This document shows, piece after piece, positions 1 to 6,453 of a stretch of 7,524 nucleotides of DNA (within the stretch, counting starts at the first letter, position 1; the number at the start of each line of letters is the position of its first letter). Below the pieces are notes generated by a model. The model saw only the letters and a list, made by a program, of their open reading frames with translations, was not told the origin of the DNA and ran no database searches. The DNA comes from JAKACU01 sp021821185 (GTDB lineage: Bacteria; Bacillota; Bacilli; Alicyclobacillales; SLC66): the NCBI GenBank assembly GCA_027343965.1, contig DAHWJX010000124.1, forward strand, positions 1 through 7,524, read 5' to 3'. The translations under genes and the position numbers were made by a program.

Positions 1-27
1 ATATGGCGTTGCGGCTTGTTGTTTGGG

Positions 28-43
28 AAAGGACGGCGCTGCC
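28..43 (+). promoter_or_regulatory. Ribosome binding site and spacer that fix the dxs start
   Basis: A purine-rich AAAGGA (28-33) lies 10 bases before the ATG at 44. The reading frame stays open upstream through a TTG at 23, but that codon lies before this site and would add seven residues not expected in the family. The site therefore supports ATG 44 as the true start. Bases 1-27 contain no complete gene. They may be the end of an upstream gene (ispA in related genomes), but nothing recognisable is left of it. Confidence 0.6.
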
Positions 44-1936
44 ATGTTTTTGGAACGGGTGACGCAACCGGCTGATATCCAGTCACTCACACTTTCACAA
101 CTGGAAACTTTGTCGGATGAAATTCGCACATTTTTGATCGATCATATTACGAAAACAGGTGGCCATTTCGGGCCGAATTTAGGCGTTGTAGAGCTGACCA
201 TTGCTTTGCACTATGTATTTCATTCTCCTGTTGATCAAATTGTCTGGGATGTAGGTCACCAGGCATATGTTCATAAGATTCTTACGGGCCGTAAGCATCT
301 TTTTCCGACTTTGCGCAAATTTCATGGTATGGCTGGTTTTTTGAAGCGGTCAGAGAGTCCTCATGATGTATTTGGCGCAGGGCATGCTAGTACATCATTG
401 TCAGCAGCCCTTGGCCTTGCGTTAGCAAGGGACTTACAAGGGCGCGACAATCACGTCATTGCGGTCATTGGCGATGGAGCCATGACAGGTGGTATGGCGT
501 TTGAAGCTATGAATCACGCTGGTCATCTACAAAAGCGATTATTAGTCATCTTAAACGATAACGAAATGTCGATCGCGCAAAATGTCGGTGCTGTGTCGCA
601 ATATTTAAATCGTCTTCGAACGCATCCGCATTATGGAAAGCTGAAAACAGAAATTGAAAGTCTGCTGCGTAAAATTCCAACGATCGGTGATCGTCTAGTG
701 AATGCTGCAGAGAAAGTTAAAGATAGCGTCAAGTATTTTTTGGTTGAAGGGGCACTTTTTGAAGAATTTGGATTTACGTATTTTGGGCCGATTCCAGGAC
801 ACGATCTACGTGCCTTGGTCTCTTTGTTTGAACAAATCAAAGACCTTGATGGTCCGGTTATTATTCACGTAGTTACGCAAAAGGGGAAGGGCTATCCCTC
901 AGCGGAGACCACGCCTGAAAAGCTTCACAGTATCGGGGGGCTTGTAACTTCACCAAAGAAGGCAGTACCTTCGTTTACGGATGTTTTTGCGAACACTATG
1001 ATCGAACTGGCTAAGGTTGATCAACGCATCGTGGGTGTTACGGCTGCTATGGGAAGCGGAACGGGATTGGCGAAATTCGGCGATCTCTATCCTGATCGAT
1101 ACTTTGATGTTGGTATTGCAGAACAGCATGCCACGACGATGTGTGCTGGACTGGCCGTGAATGGCATGCGGCCTGTTTTTGCTGTTTACAGTACTTTTTT
1201 ACAGCGCGCGTTTGATCAGGTTATTCATGATGTGTGTATTCAAAACTTGCCTGTGGTTTTTGCGATCGACCGTGCTGGCTTGGTGGGACCTGATGGTGAA
1301 ACACATCAAGGTGTGTTCGATATAGCTTATTTGCGGATGATTCCAAACCTCACGATTATGATGCCCAAAGACGAAGGTGAATTACGCCACATGCTCTATA
1401 CGGCTTTGAATATGGAAGGTCCCGTCGCTGTTCGTTATCCGCGTGAAGACGGGGTGGGCGTTTCTCTCACTGAACCTTTGCATGTGTTGCCTATCGGTAA
1501 ATCCCAACTCATTCGTGATGGTAGAGATGTTGCATTGTTGGCCATTGGGCCTATGGTGGCTGTGGCGGAAAATGCTGCATTTATGCTTGCGGATCAAGGG
1601 ATTTCAGCTAAAGTGGTCAATATGAGGTTCGTTAAGCCGCTTGATGGCGCCACGCTTGATTATTTGGCGACCTTATCGATACCGATTGTAACGATAGAAG
1701 AGGCTTCACTTGCCGGGGGTATGGGAAGTGCTGTACTCGAGTACTATGCTGTCCGGGGCATCGTATGTAAAGTGTTGCCGATTGGCCTTCCTGATCGATT
1801 TATAGAGCATGGCAGCAGACCTGAACTGTTACATCACGCAGGTCTGACAGCACCGCATATTGCTCAGATTGCTGCTGATTTGGTGGATGAAAAAAAAGCG
1901 GATCAAGAACATCAGCGAAAGACTGTGAATCGGTAA
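44..1936 (+). CDS. dxs: 1-deoxy-D-xylulose-5-phosphate synthase
   Basis: This cytoplasmic thiamine-diphosphate enzyme condenses pyruvate with glyceraldehyde 3-phosphate to make 1-deoxyxylulose 5-phosphate, the first step of the MEP isoprenoid pathway and a precursor for thiamine and pyridoxal. From ATG 44 the product is 630 residues, close to the usual length. Its N-terminus (MFLERVTQPADIQ...) aligns without gaps to my recollection of the B. subtilis protein, which is why I prefer it to the TTG at 23. Visible motifs are GGHFGPNLG with His41, WDVGHQAY with His72, and the diphosphate-binding GDGAMTGG (Asp144) followed by LNDNEMS (Asn171). Further on are the catalytic glutamate Glu360 in GIAEQHA, the substrate-contacting DRAGLVGPDGETHQG (Arg410, Asp417, His421) and RYPRED (Arg464). 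The transketolase pyrimidine and C-terminal domains follow at about 310-475 and 495-615. A charged tail of about 16 residues ends the protein. The stop overlaps the tlyA start by one base (TAATG), which suggests translational coupling. Confidence 0.97.
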   Translation: MFLERVTQPADIQSLTLSQLETLSDEIRTFLIDHITKTGGHFGPNLGVVELTIALHYVFHSPVDQIVWDVGHQAYVHKILTGRKHLFPTLRKFHGMAGFLKRSESPHDVFGAGHASTSLSAALGLALARDLQGRDNHVIAVIGDGAMTGGMAFEAMNHAGHLQKRLLVILNDNEMSIAQNVGAVSQYLNRLRTHPHYGKLKTEIESLLRKIPTIGDRLVNAAEKVKDSVKYFLVEGALFEEFGFTYFGPIPGHDLRALVSLFEQIKDLDGPVIIHVVTQKGKGYPSAETTPEKLHSIGGLVTSPKKAVPSFTDVFANTMIELAKVDQRIVGVTAAMGSGTGLAKFGDLYPDRYFDVGIAEQHATTMCAGLAVNGMRPVFAVYSTFLQRAFDQVIHDVCIQNLPVVFAIDRAGLVGPDGETHQGVFDIAYLRMIPNLTIMMPKDEGELRHMLYTALNMEGPVAVRYPREDGVGVSLTEPLHVLPIGKSQLIRDGRDVALLAIGPMVAVAENAAFMLADQGISAKVVNMRFVKPLDGATLDYLATLSIPIVTIEEASLAGGMGSAVLEYYAVRGIVCKVLPIGLPDRFIEHGSRPELLHHAGLTAPHIAQIAADLVDEKKADQEHQRKTVNR

Positions 1937-2751
1937 TGGCTACAAAAGAGCGTATTGATGTGCTGTTAGTTTCACAAGGTCATGCACAGAGTCGTGAGCA
2001 AGCAAAACGCCTTGTAATGGCTGGACTTGTGTTTAGTGGAACGGAAGTCGTTGATAAACCTGGAACGAAGCTCTCGGTGGATTCGTTATTAACCGTTAAG
2101 GGTGCCTTACATCCGTATGCTAGTCGCGGCGGGCTTAAGCTGGAACAGGCCTTACGCGTTTTTCCGGTATCTCTCGAAGGAAAAATCGTTCTTGACGTCG
2201 GGGCTTCAACGGGTGGTTTTACAGACTGTGCCTTGCAACATGGTGCAAAGCTTGTCTATAGCGTTGACGTTGGCTATGGTCAGTTGGCATGGGCACTACG
2301 CAGTGATGAACGCGTGCGGGTCATGGAACGCGTCAACTTTCGCCATGCAGACCGCAACTGGTTTGACCCAGTGCCAACGGCTGCTGTGATGGATGTCTCC
2401 TTTATCTCGATTACGAAACTGTTCGATAAACTTAAAGAAATTGTACAACCGTCTTCGCCTATTGTAACGCTTGTGAAGCCACAATTTGAGGCTGGACCTA
2501 GTGCCGTAAGTAAAGGTGGCATCGTTCGTGATAAAGATGTGCATACACAGGTCTTGCAAACTATTATGTCAAGAGCATTAAATGTCGGTTTATGCCCCAT
2601 GGGATTGACTTTTTCTCCTATTCGTGGCGGGGATGGCAATATTGAGTTTTTGTTATGGCTTATGATTGACTCGAGTGGGCTTTCACCCTCTCTAGTAACA
2701 GATGCTGACATCGAAAACATTGTCTCGCTTGCACACGCACAAGCTAAATAA
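1936..2751 (+). CDS. tlyA: TlyA family rRNA (cytidine-2'-O)-methyltransferase
   Basis: The product is 271 residues. It has an N-terminal S4 RNA-binding domain (about 5-65, beginning RIDVLLVSQG) joined to an FtsJ/RrmJ-type SAM-dependent methyltransferase domain (about 65-245). The SAM-binding motif I is LDVGASTGGFTD (86-97). The Lys-Asp-Lys-Glu tetrad of 2'-O-methyltransferases can be placed at Lys68 (SRGGLKLE), Asp153 (VMDVSF), Lys181 (LVKPQFE) and Glu237 (NIEFLL), each one position from the residues I recall for Mycobacterium TlyA. TlyA enzymes methylate cytidines in 23S rRNA (C1920), and in some species also 16S rRNA (C1409), which makes ribosomes sensitive to capreomycin. This length is nearer the longer type that acts on both, but the sequence alone does not settle which. 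There is no strong ribosome binding site; translation probably re-initiates from the overlapping dxs stop. The neighbourhood matches yqxC of B. subtilis. The old 'hemolysin A' label for this family is misleading. Confidence 0.93.
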   Translation: MATKERIDVLLVSQGHAQSREQAKRLVMAGLVFSGTEVVDKPGTKLSVDSLLTVKGALHPYASRGGLKLEQALRVFPVSLEGKIVLDVGASTGGFTDCALQHGAKLVYSVDVGYGQLAWALRSDERVRVMERVNFRHADRNWFDPVPTAAVMDVSFISITKLFDKLKEIVQPSSPIVTLVKPQFEAGPSAVSKGGIVRDKDVHTQVLQTIMSRALNVGLCPMGLTFSPIRGGDGNIEFLLWLMIDSSGLSPSLVTDADIENIVSLAHAQAK

Positions 2752-2804
2752 GACAGGATGTTACAAGCGGCAGGCGAATACTTATAGCGAGGAGATGTGA
2801 CGCT

Positions 2805-3311
2805 ATGGCTATCGTCGCCGTTTTAGTTTTTTTATTGGTTGTATTTTTTTATCTGCGTAGAAAATATCTAGGAAGTTCTCTTGCCGAATTTTCTTCATCA
2901 TCCCAACGAGCACGCATTTTGCAGGCTGAACGCGTGCTTAAAGGTAAAGGATATCGCATCGTTGATGAACGACTTGCTCATGAAATCGTTACCTATTTTG
3001 GCTCACAAAAAAGCACGACATTTGCTGTGGTTGACTTTATGGTAGAAAAAGACGGTACACGGTACCCCGTGAAGGTGCGTTCCAAATGGGATCCGGAACG
3101 AATTAGCGGCGCATGGCTGAGAAGACATATTTTACCTATATGGTCGCTTTATGACACTCAGGTTTTATATGTAGATCCAGATCGGGGTTTAATCGATGGT
3201 GTTGAATTTTCTTTGGATTATCCTGCGCGGTACTATCGCCGACGCTTTAGCATGCGCATTCTTTGGCTTATGGGTGGTATTGTAATAGGCTGGTTGTTGT
3301 CGCAAAAGTGA
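2805..3311 (+). CDS. Unrecognised protein with two membrane helices and a possible inactive PD-(D/E)XK-like core
   Basis: I do not recognise this 168-residue protein as a named family. Residues 2-17 form a hydrophobic helix followed directly by RRK (18-20). Residues 151-165 form a second helix preceded by RRR (145-147). By the positive-inside rule the roughly 130 residues between them face the cytoplasm, held to the membrane at both ends. The core opens with an amphipathic stretch (AERVLKGKGYRIVDE, 41-55), then a strand with Asp77 (VVDFMVEKDGTRY), then VKVRS (89-93). That order (helix, GY-x-I/V, Asp, hairpin, x-V-x-V-x) resembles the start of PD-(D/E)XK nucleases, but the usual Glu-x-Lys reads Lys90-x-Arg92, so nuclease activity is unlikely. 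A ribosome binding site GAGGAG (2789-2794) lies 10 bases before ATG 2805, which supports a real gene. It is co-directional between tlyA and nadK, with a 53-base gap before it and 17 bases after. The function is unknown; the nuclease-fold resemblance is inference. Confidence 0.8.
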   Translation: MAIVAVLVFLLVVFFYLRRKYLGSSLAEFSSSSQRARILQAERVLKGKGYRIVDERLAHEIVTYFGSQKSTTFAVVDFMVEKDGTRYPVKVRSKWDPERISGAWLRRHILPIWSLYDTQVLYVDPDRGLIDGVEFSLDYPARYYRRRFSMRILWLMGGIVIGWLLSQK

Positions 3312-3328
3312 AAGGGTAGATGCTTTCA
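3311..3328 (+). promoter_or_regulatory. Ribosome binding site that decides between two nadK starts
   Basis: AAAGGG (3311-3316), overlapping the stop of the upstream gene, is the only purine-rich element here. It lies 3 bases before ATG 3320, too close for normal initiation, and 12 bases before ATG 3329, slightly long but workable. The second choice also gives the typical NAD kinase N-terminus, MKRSIGVIVN. Confidence 0.5.
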
Positions 3329-4192
3329 ATGAAACGCTCCATTGGAGTTATCGTCAATCGTACGAAGCCGAAAGCTGATATCGTTGCGAGTCGATTGGCG
3401 CAAACGATGTTGCGACACGAAGCCGATTTGTTTATGGATCGTGCGAGTGCAGAAGCTATTGGCCGTCCTGAACTTGGTGAGGATCTTGATAATTTTGCGA
3501 ATCGAGCTGACTTGTTGTTTGTTCTGGGCGGCGATGGTACCTTGCTTGGCGTTGCACGAAAATTTGCTTGTTGCGACATTCCAATTTTGGCGGTAAACAT
3601 AGGTCATCTAGGGTTTTTATCAGAAGCAGAACCTCAAGATCTAGATATGGCTGTACAACGTGTACTTGCAGGTGATTATCGCCTGCAACGACGTATGATG
3701 ATACATACATCAGTATGGCGAGACGGGGCTATGGTTCATGATACGATTGGGCTAAACGATGCAGGAATTGGCAAAGGATCCCTAGCGCGCATGATCCATG
3801 TTCGTGTAATGGTCGATGATGAAGTTTTTGATGAGTTTGCAGGTGATGGTTTTATCGTTTCTACACCGACGGGATCTACTGCTTATTCGTTATCGTGTGG
3901 AGGCCCGATTGTGATGCCTGATATGCAGGTCATGGTGCTGACGCCAGTGTGCGCTCATAAATTAATGGTACGTCCATGCGTAATCGGAGGCAATCAGACT
4001 GTGCGTGTGTTAGTTTCTGCGACGCATAATGACATGGGTGTGACTGTCGATGGACAAGTCGGCTTTTCCCTGCGCGATGGCGACGAAGTACGCATTGAAC
4101 GGGCAAAGTATGACACCATTCTTGTGCGGTGGCAAGAACGTGGCTTTTTCGACATTTTAAGGGATAAGTTGCAAGGGGAGTTGGGTCAATGA
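3329..4192 (+). CDS. nadK: ATP/polyphosphate-type NAD kinase
   Basis: NAD kinase phosphorylates NAD to NADP in the cytoplasm and is the only route to NADP. From ATG 3329 the product is 287 residues, normal for bacterial NadK; ATG 3320 would add three residues but is badly spaced from the ribosome binding site. The motifs run in family order: LGGDGTLLG (about 66-74, Asp69 being the catalytic aspartate), NIGHLGFLSE (90-99), the NE-like motif, here LNDAGIGKGSLARMI (142-156), GDGFIVSTPTGSTAYSLS (172-189), GGPIV, LTPVCAHKL and VTVDGQ near 238-243. The motif normally read as Asn-Glu, which contacts the dinucleotide, is Asn143-Asp144 here, a conservative change. The stop overlaps the argR start by four bases (ATGA). 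In B. subtilis nadK genes lie elsewhere; the placement here beside argR and recN is one I recall from clostridia and some deep-branching Bacilli. Confidence 0.95.
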   Translation: MKRSIGVIVNRTKPKADIVASRLAQTMLRHEADLFMDRASAEAIGRPELGEDLDNFANRADLLFVLGGDGTLLGVARKFACCDIPILAVNIGHLGFLSEAEPQDLDMAVQRVLAGDYRLQRRMMIHTSVWRDGAMVHDTIGLNDAGIGKGSLARMIHVRVMVDDEVFDEFAGDGFIVSTPTGSTAYSLSCGGPIVMPDMQVMVLTPVCAHKLMVRPCVIGGNQTVRVLVSATHNDMGVTVDGQVGFSLRDGDEVRIERAKYDTILVRWQERGFFDILRDKLQGELGQ

Positions 4193-4638
4193 AGGGGCAG
4201 CGAATGTTAAAAATACGAGAGATTATCTCCAAAGAAGTGATAGAAACGCAAGAAGAATTGGTGGATGCCTTGCGATTGGCTGGTTTTACGGTGACGCAAG
4301 CAACCATTTCGCGCGATATTAAAGAAATGCATTTGATGAAAACGCCGACCGCAGATGGTAGGTATAAGTACACATTGCCAACGCAACCAAGTACGATTCT
4401 CCCGGAAGTTAAGCTACAACGCCTCTTAAATGATGCATTCGTGGCGGTTGATTACGCTGAAAATCTTGTCGTTATGCGGACGATGCCCGGCAATGCGCAC
4501 GCGGTTGCGATCCTCTTTGATGGTTTGGATTGGGGTGCTGTTTTAGGTACGGTTGCGGGAGATGACACGATTTTGCTTATCAGTCGCTCCAAACAAGAGG
4601 CACAAGAGCTAGTGGAAAGGATTAAAGGGCTTTTGTAG
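4189..4638 (+). CDS. argR: Arginine repressor ArgR/AhrC
   Basis: This is the hexameric, arginine-responsive DNA-binding regulator that represses arginine biosynthesis and, in Bacillus, activates arginine catabolism. At 149 residues it has the same length as B. subtilis AhrC and starts with the same kind of sequence (MKGQR...KIREII). The N-terminal winged helix-turn-helix (about 5-65) has its recognition helix in TQATISRDIKEMHL, with Ser41-Arg42-Asp43, and ends with the wing GRYKYTLP. The C-terminal oligomerisation and arginine-binding domain (about 78-149) contains TMPGNAHAVA and GTVAGDDTIL, where Asp125-Asp126 are the arginine-contacting pair. AAGGGGAG at 4173-4180 lies 8 bases before the ATG. 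The start overlaps the nadK stop, so the two are probably translated together. No obvious ARG box was found by eye in the window, so this gene may not regulate its own operon. Confidence 0.96.
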   Translation: MKGQRMLKIREIISKEVIETQEELVDALRLAGFTVTQATISRDIKEMHLMKTPTADGRYKYTLPTQPSTILPEVKLQRLLNDAFVAVDYAENLVVMRTMPGNAHAVAILFDGLDWGAVLGTVAGDDTILLISRSKQEAQELVERIKGLL

Positions 4639-4650
4639 GGGGCCACATGG

Positions 4651-6351
4651 ATGTTACGGGAACTGCAAATACGCAACCTCGCATTGATCGAATCATTAGA
4701 CTTACATCTTGAAAATGGATTTACATGCTTGACTGGGGAAACAGGAGCTGGGAAATCTATCTTACTGGATGCTGTTGGTCTTTTGCTCGGTGTTCGCGCC
4801 AGCGCACAGTGGGTGCGAACTGGTGCAGACAAAGCTGTCGTCGAAGGTGCTTTTGATTTGTCGGAGGCAGCTACAATCGACTTGTCTCTTCTTCTTGAAA
4901 AACAGGGAATCGACATGGTGGATGACCAACTGATTCTTTCGCGCGAGCTTTTCAGTACAGGAAAGACAGTGGCGCGTCTCAATGGACACTTAGTCACGGT
5001 ACAACTTTTACGCGATATTGGGCATCTTATCCTTCATCAATATGGGCAGCACGATAGTACATTGTTGCTTAAAAAGGAAGAACATATTGGCTTGCTCGAT
5101 CGCTTTGCTCATGAAGAAATGGCACCTTATAAAGATGCATATACAACTGCTTATAACGCCTATCGCGCGGCTAAACAAGCTTTGTTAGAGGCGGAGCAAG
5201 GTGAAAAAGAACGCGCACAACGGATGGATCAACTTGATTTCCAAATTAAAGAAATTGAGCAGGCCCGCATAAAGCTGGGCGAAGAAGAAAAACTGACGGT
5301 GTTACGTAATCGCCTGCACTTTGCGGAACGTCTGCAAAGTGCGTCTGAGGCCGTTTATCAGCAGCTGTATGAAGGACGCGGTCGCGACCACGCAGCTATC
5401 CTGGCGGTTCTTTATGATTTACTTCACGATGTTGAGCAAGCTCAGGAATACGATAAAACCTTGTCGGAATTGTATGAATACCTCGAAGTGGCCCGGGTAA
5501 ATCTGTCGGAAGCAGCAGAATTTGCACGCAAATACCGCGAAGATATAGATTTTCAACCTGAACGGTTACAAAAGGTGGAGGACAGGCTTGCGATATTAGA
5601 ACGCCTCTTTCGCAAATATGGGGAAAATGAAGAGCGCGTGCTTTTGTATGAAAAGCAAGCACGAGAAGAATTGACCAATCTGTTGCATCACGATGAATGG
5701 CTTGAACGCCGTCGGCAGGATATGTCATGCTTATACGAGCAACTGCAAGTAGCAGCACAGGAACTGTCGCAACAGCGACGTGACGCGGCAGTACGATTAA
5801 AAGATGCCTTGGAAAAGGAACTTTTTGATCTTATGATGCCTAATGTCAAGTTATGCGTGGATATACAGACGGTTAATTTTCGATCCGATGGTACTGATGA
5901 TGTGGAGATTTTGCTTAGCGCCAATCTTGGAGAGGTGCCAAAACCTTTAGCAAAAATTGCTTCTGGTGGTGAATTATCGCGTATAATGCTTGCCTTCGCT
6001 CAAGTCCTGATCACCGATACAGCCATTGACACCATGATCTTTGATGAGATTGACACGGGGATTTCTGGAAGGGCAGCTCAGGCGGTCGCACAAAAGTTGA
6101 TAAAGATTGCAAGTAGAATGCAAGTATTGTGTGTAACGCATTTGCCGCAAATGGCCAGCGCAGCACAACATCATCTATTTATTGAAAAAACAATTCAAGA
6201 TGAGCGCACACGCACAGTCGTTTTCTCCTTGTCAAAAGAAGAACGTGTCACAGAATTGGCCCGAATGATCAACGGTGAAAATATCACCGAAAAAACGAGA
6301 GCTAACGCTTTAGAGATGCTCAAACAAAATCATGGTAACCTTTTTGATTAA
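4651..6351 (+). CDS. recN: DNA double-strand break repair protein RecN
   Basis: RecN is an SMC-like ATPase that gathers early at double-strand breaks and holds DNA ends together for recombination. The product is 566 residues, close to the roughly 550-580 usual for the family. The N-terminal half of the ATPase head carries LTGETGAGKS, with Walker A at residues 29-36. Next is the RecN-specific region NGHLVTVQLL...QYGQHDSTLLL (111-140). A short coiled coil goes out at about 155-240 and returns at about 300-390, with many Gln, Glu, Arg and Lys residues. The C-terminal head has the ABC signature IASGGELSRIM (436-446), Walker B MIFDEIDTGISG (462-473) and the switch histidine in CVTHLPQM (494-501). 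GGGGG at 4638-4642, overlapping the argR stop, lies 8 bases before ATG 4651; a nearer ATG at 4647 is out of frame. Transcription is probably shared with argR, since only 12 bases separate them. I saw no SOS (LexA) box in that gap. Confidence 0.97.
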   Translation: MLRELQIRNLALIESLDLHLENGFTCLTGETGAGKSILLDAVGLLLGVRASAQWVRTGADKAVVEGAFDLSEAATIDLSLLLEKQGIDMVDDQLILSRELFSTGKTVARLNGHLVTVQLLRDIGHLILHQYGQHDSTLLLKKEEHIGLLDRFAHEEMAPYKDAYTTAYNAYRAAKQALLEAEQGEKERAQRMDQLDFQIKEIEQARIKLGEEEKLTVLRNRLHFAERLQSASEAVYQQLYEGRGRDHAAILAVLYDLLHDVEQAQEYDKTLSELYEYLEVARVNLSEAAEFARKYREDIDFQPERLQKVEDRLAILERLFRKYGENEERVLLYEKQAREELTNLLHHDEWLERRRQDMSCLYEQLQVAAQELSQQRRDAAVRLKDALEKELFDLMMPNVKLCVDIQTVNFRSDGTDDVEILLSANLGEVPKPLAKIASGGELSRIMLAFAQVLITDTAIDTMIFDEIDTGISGRAAQAVAQKLIKIASRMQVLCVTHLPQMASAAQHHLFIEKTIQDERTRTVVFSLSKEERVTELARMINGENITEKTRANALEMLKQNHGNLFD

Positions 6352-6367
6352 CAACGCCCTCCTAGCC

Positions 6368-6421
6368 GTGGTATCAATTGTCCGACATTCATGTGTGGTT
6401 CGCCGGGCACGATAGTACCAC
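6368..6421 (+). repeat. Short inverted repeat in the recN-spoIVB gap
   Basis: GTGGTA (6368-6373) is the reverse complement of TACCAC (6416-6421), with 42 bases between them. The pairing is six base pairs, has a long loop and no following run of T, so it is not a convincing intrinsic terminator. It may be chance. The right arm overlaps the candidate -10 element of spoIVB. Confidence 0.2.
6388..6417 (+). promoter_or_regulatory. Weak candidate sigma-F/sigma-G promoter of spoIVB
   Basis: TTCATG (6388-6393) matches four of six positions of the forespore -35 consensus (TGMATA). It is followed after 17 bases by GATAGTA (6411-6417), matching five of seven positions of the -10 consensus (CATAMTA). 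A start of transcription near 6424 would leave a leader of about 30 bases before the spoIVB start codon, with the ribosome binding site inside it. In B. subtilis spoIVB is known to be read by these forespore sigma factors. The match is weak, and the placement owes much to expectation. Confidence 0.25.
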
Positions 6422-6437
6422 TAAAGTTTAGAGCAAT

Positions 6438-6453
6438 GAGGAGGGTGAAACGG
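6438..6453 (+). promoter_or_regulatory. Strong ribosome binding site that points to a TTG start for spoIVB
   Basis: GAGGAGGG (6438-6445) is the strongest Shine-Dalgarno sequence in the window. The in-frame ATG at 6436 and GTG at 6445 overlap it and so cannot use it. TTG at 6454 is 8 bases beyond its end, and GTG at 6457 is 11 bases beyond. TTG 6454 has the best spacing. Confidence 0.65.

Noticed and set aside
23..43. Seven-residue N-terminal extension of Dxs from a TTG at 23
   Set aside because: The AAAGGA ribosome binding site lies downstream of this codon, and ATG 44 gives an N-terminus that lines up with the family.
2280..2720. Antisense open frame of 146 codons inside tlyA
   Set aside because: It lies wholly within the methyltransferase coding region, with no recognisable domain.
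2761..2787. Possible sigma-A promoter before the unknown gene (TTACAA ... TTATAG)
   Set aside because: The spacer is only 15 bases and the -10 matches poorly. Co-transcription from upstream is simpler.
4452..4997. Antisense open frame of 181 codons across the argR-recN junction
   Set aside because: It is the shadow of two certain genes, has a Ser/Arg/Lys-rich composition typical of antisense frames, and shows no family motif.
6352..6453. Intrinsic terminator after recN
   Set aside because: The only inverted repeat is six base pairs with a 42-base loop and no T-run.
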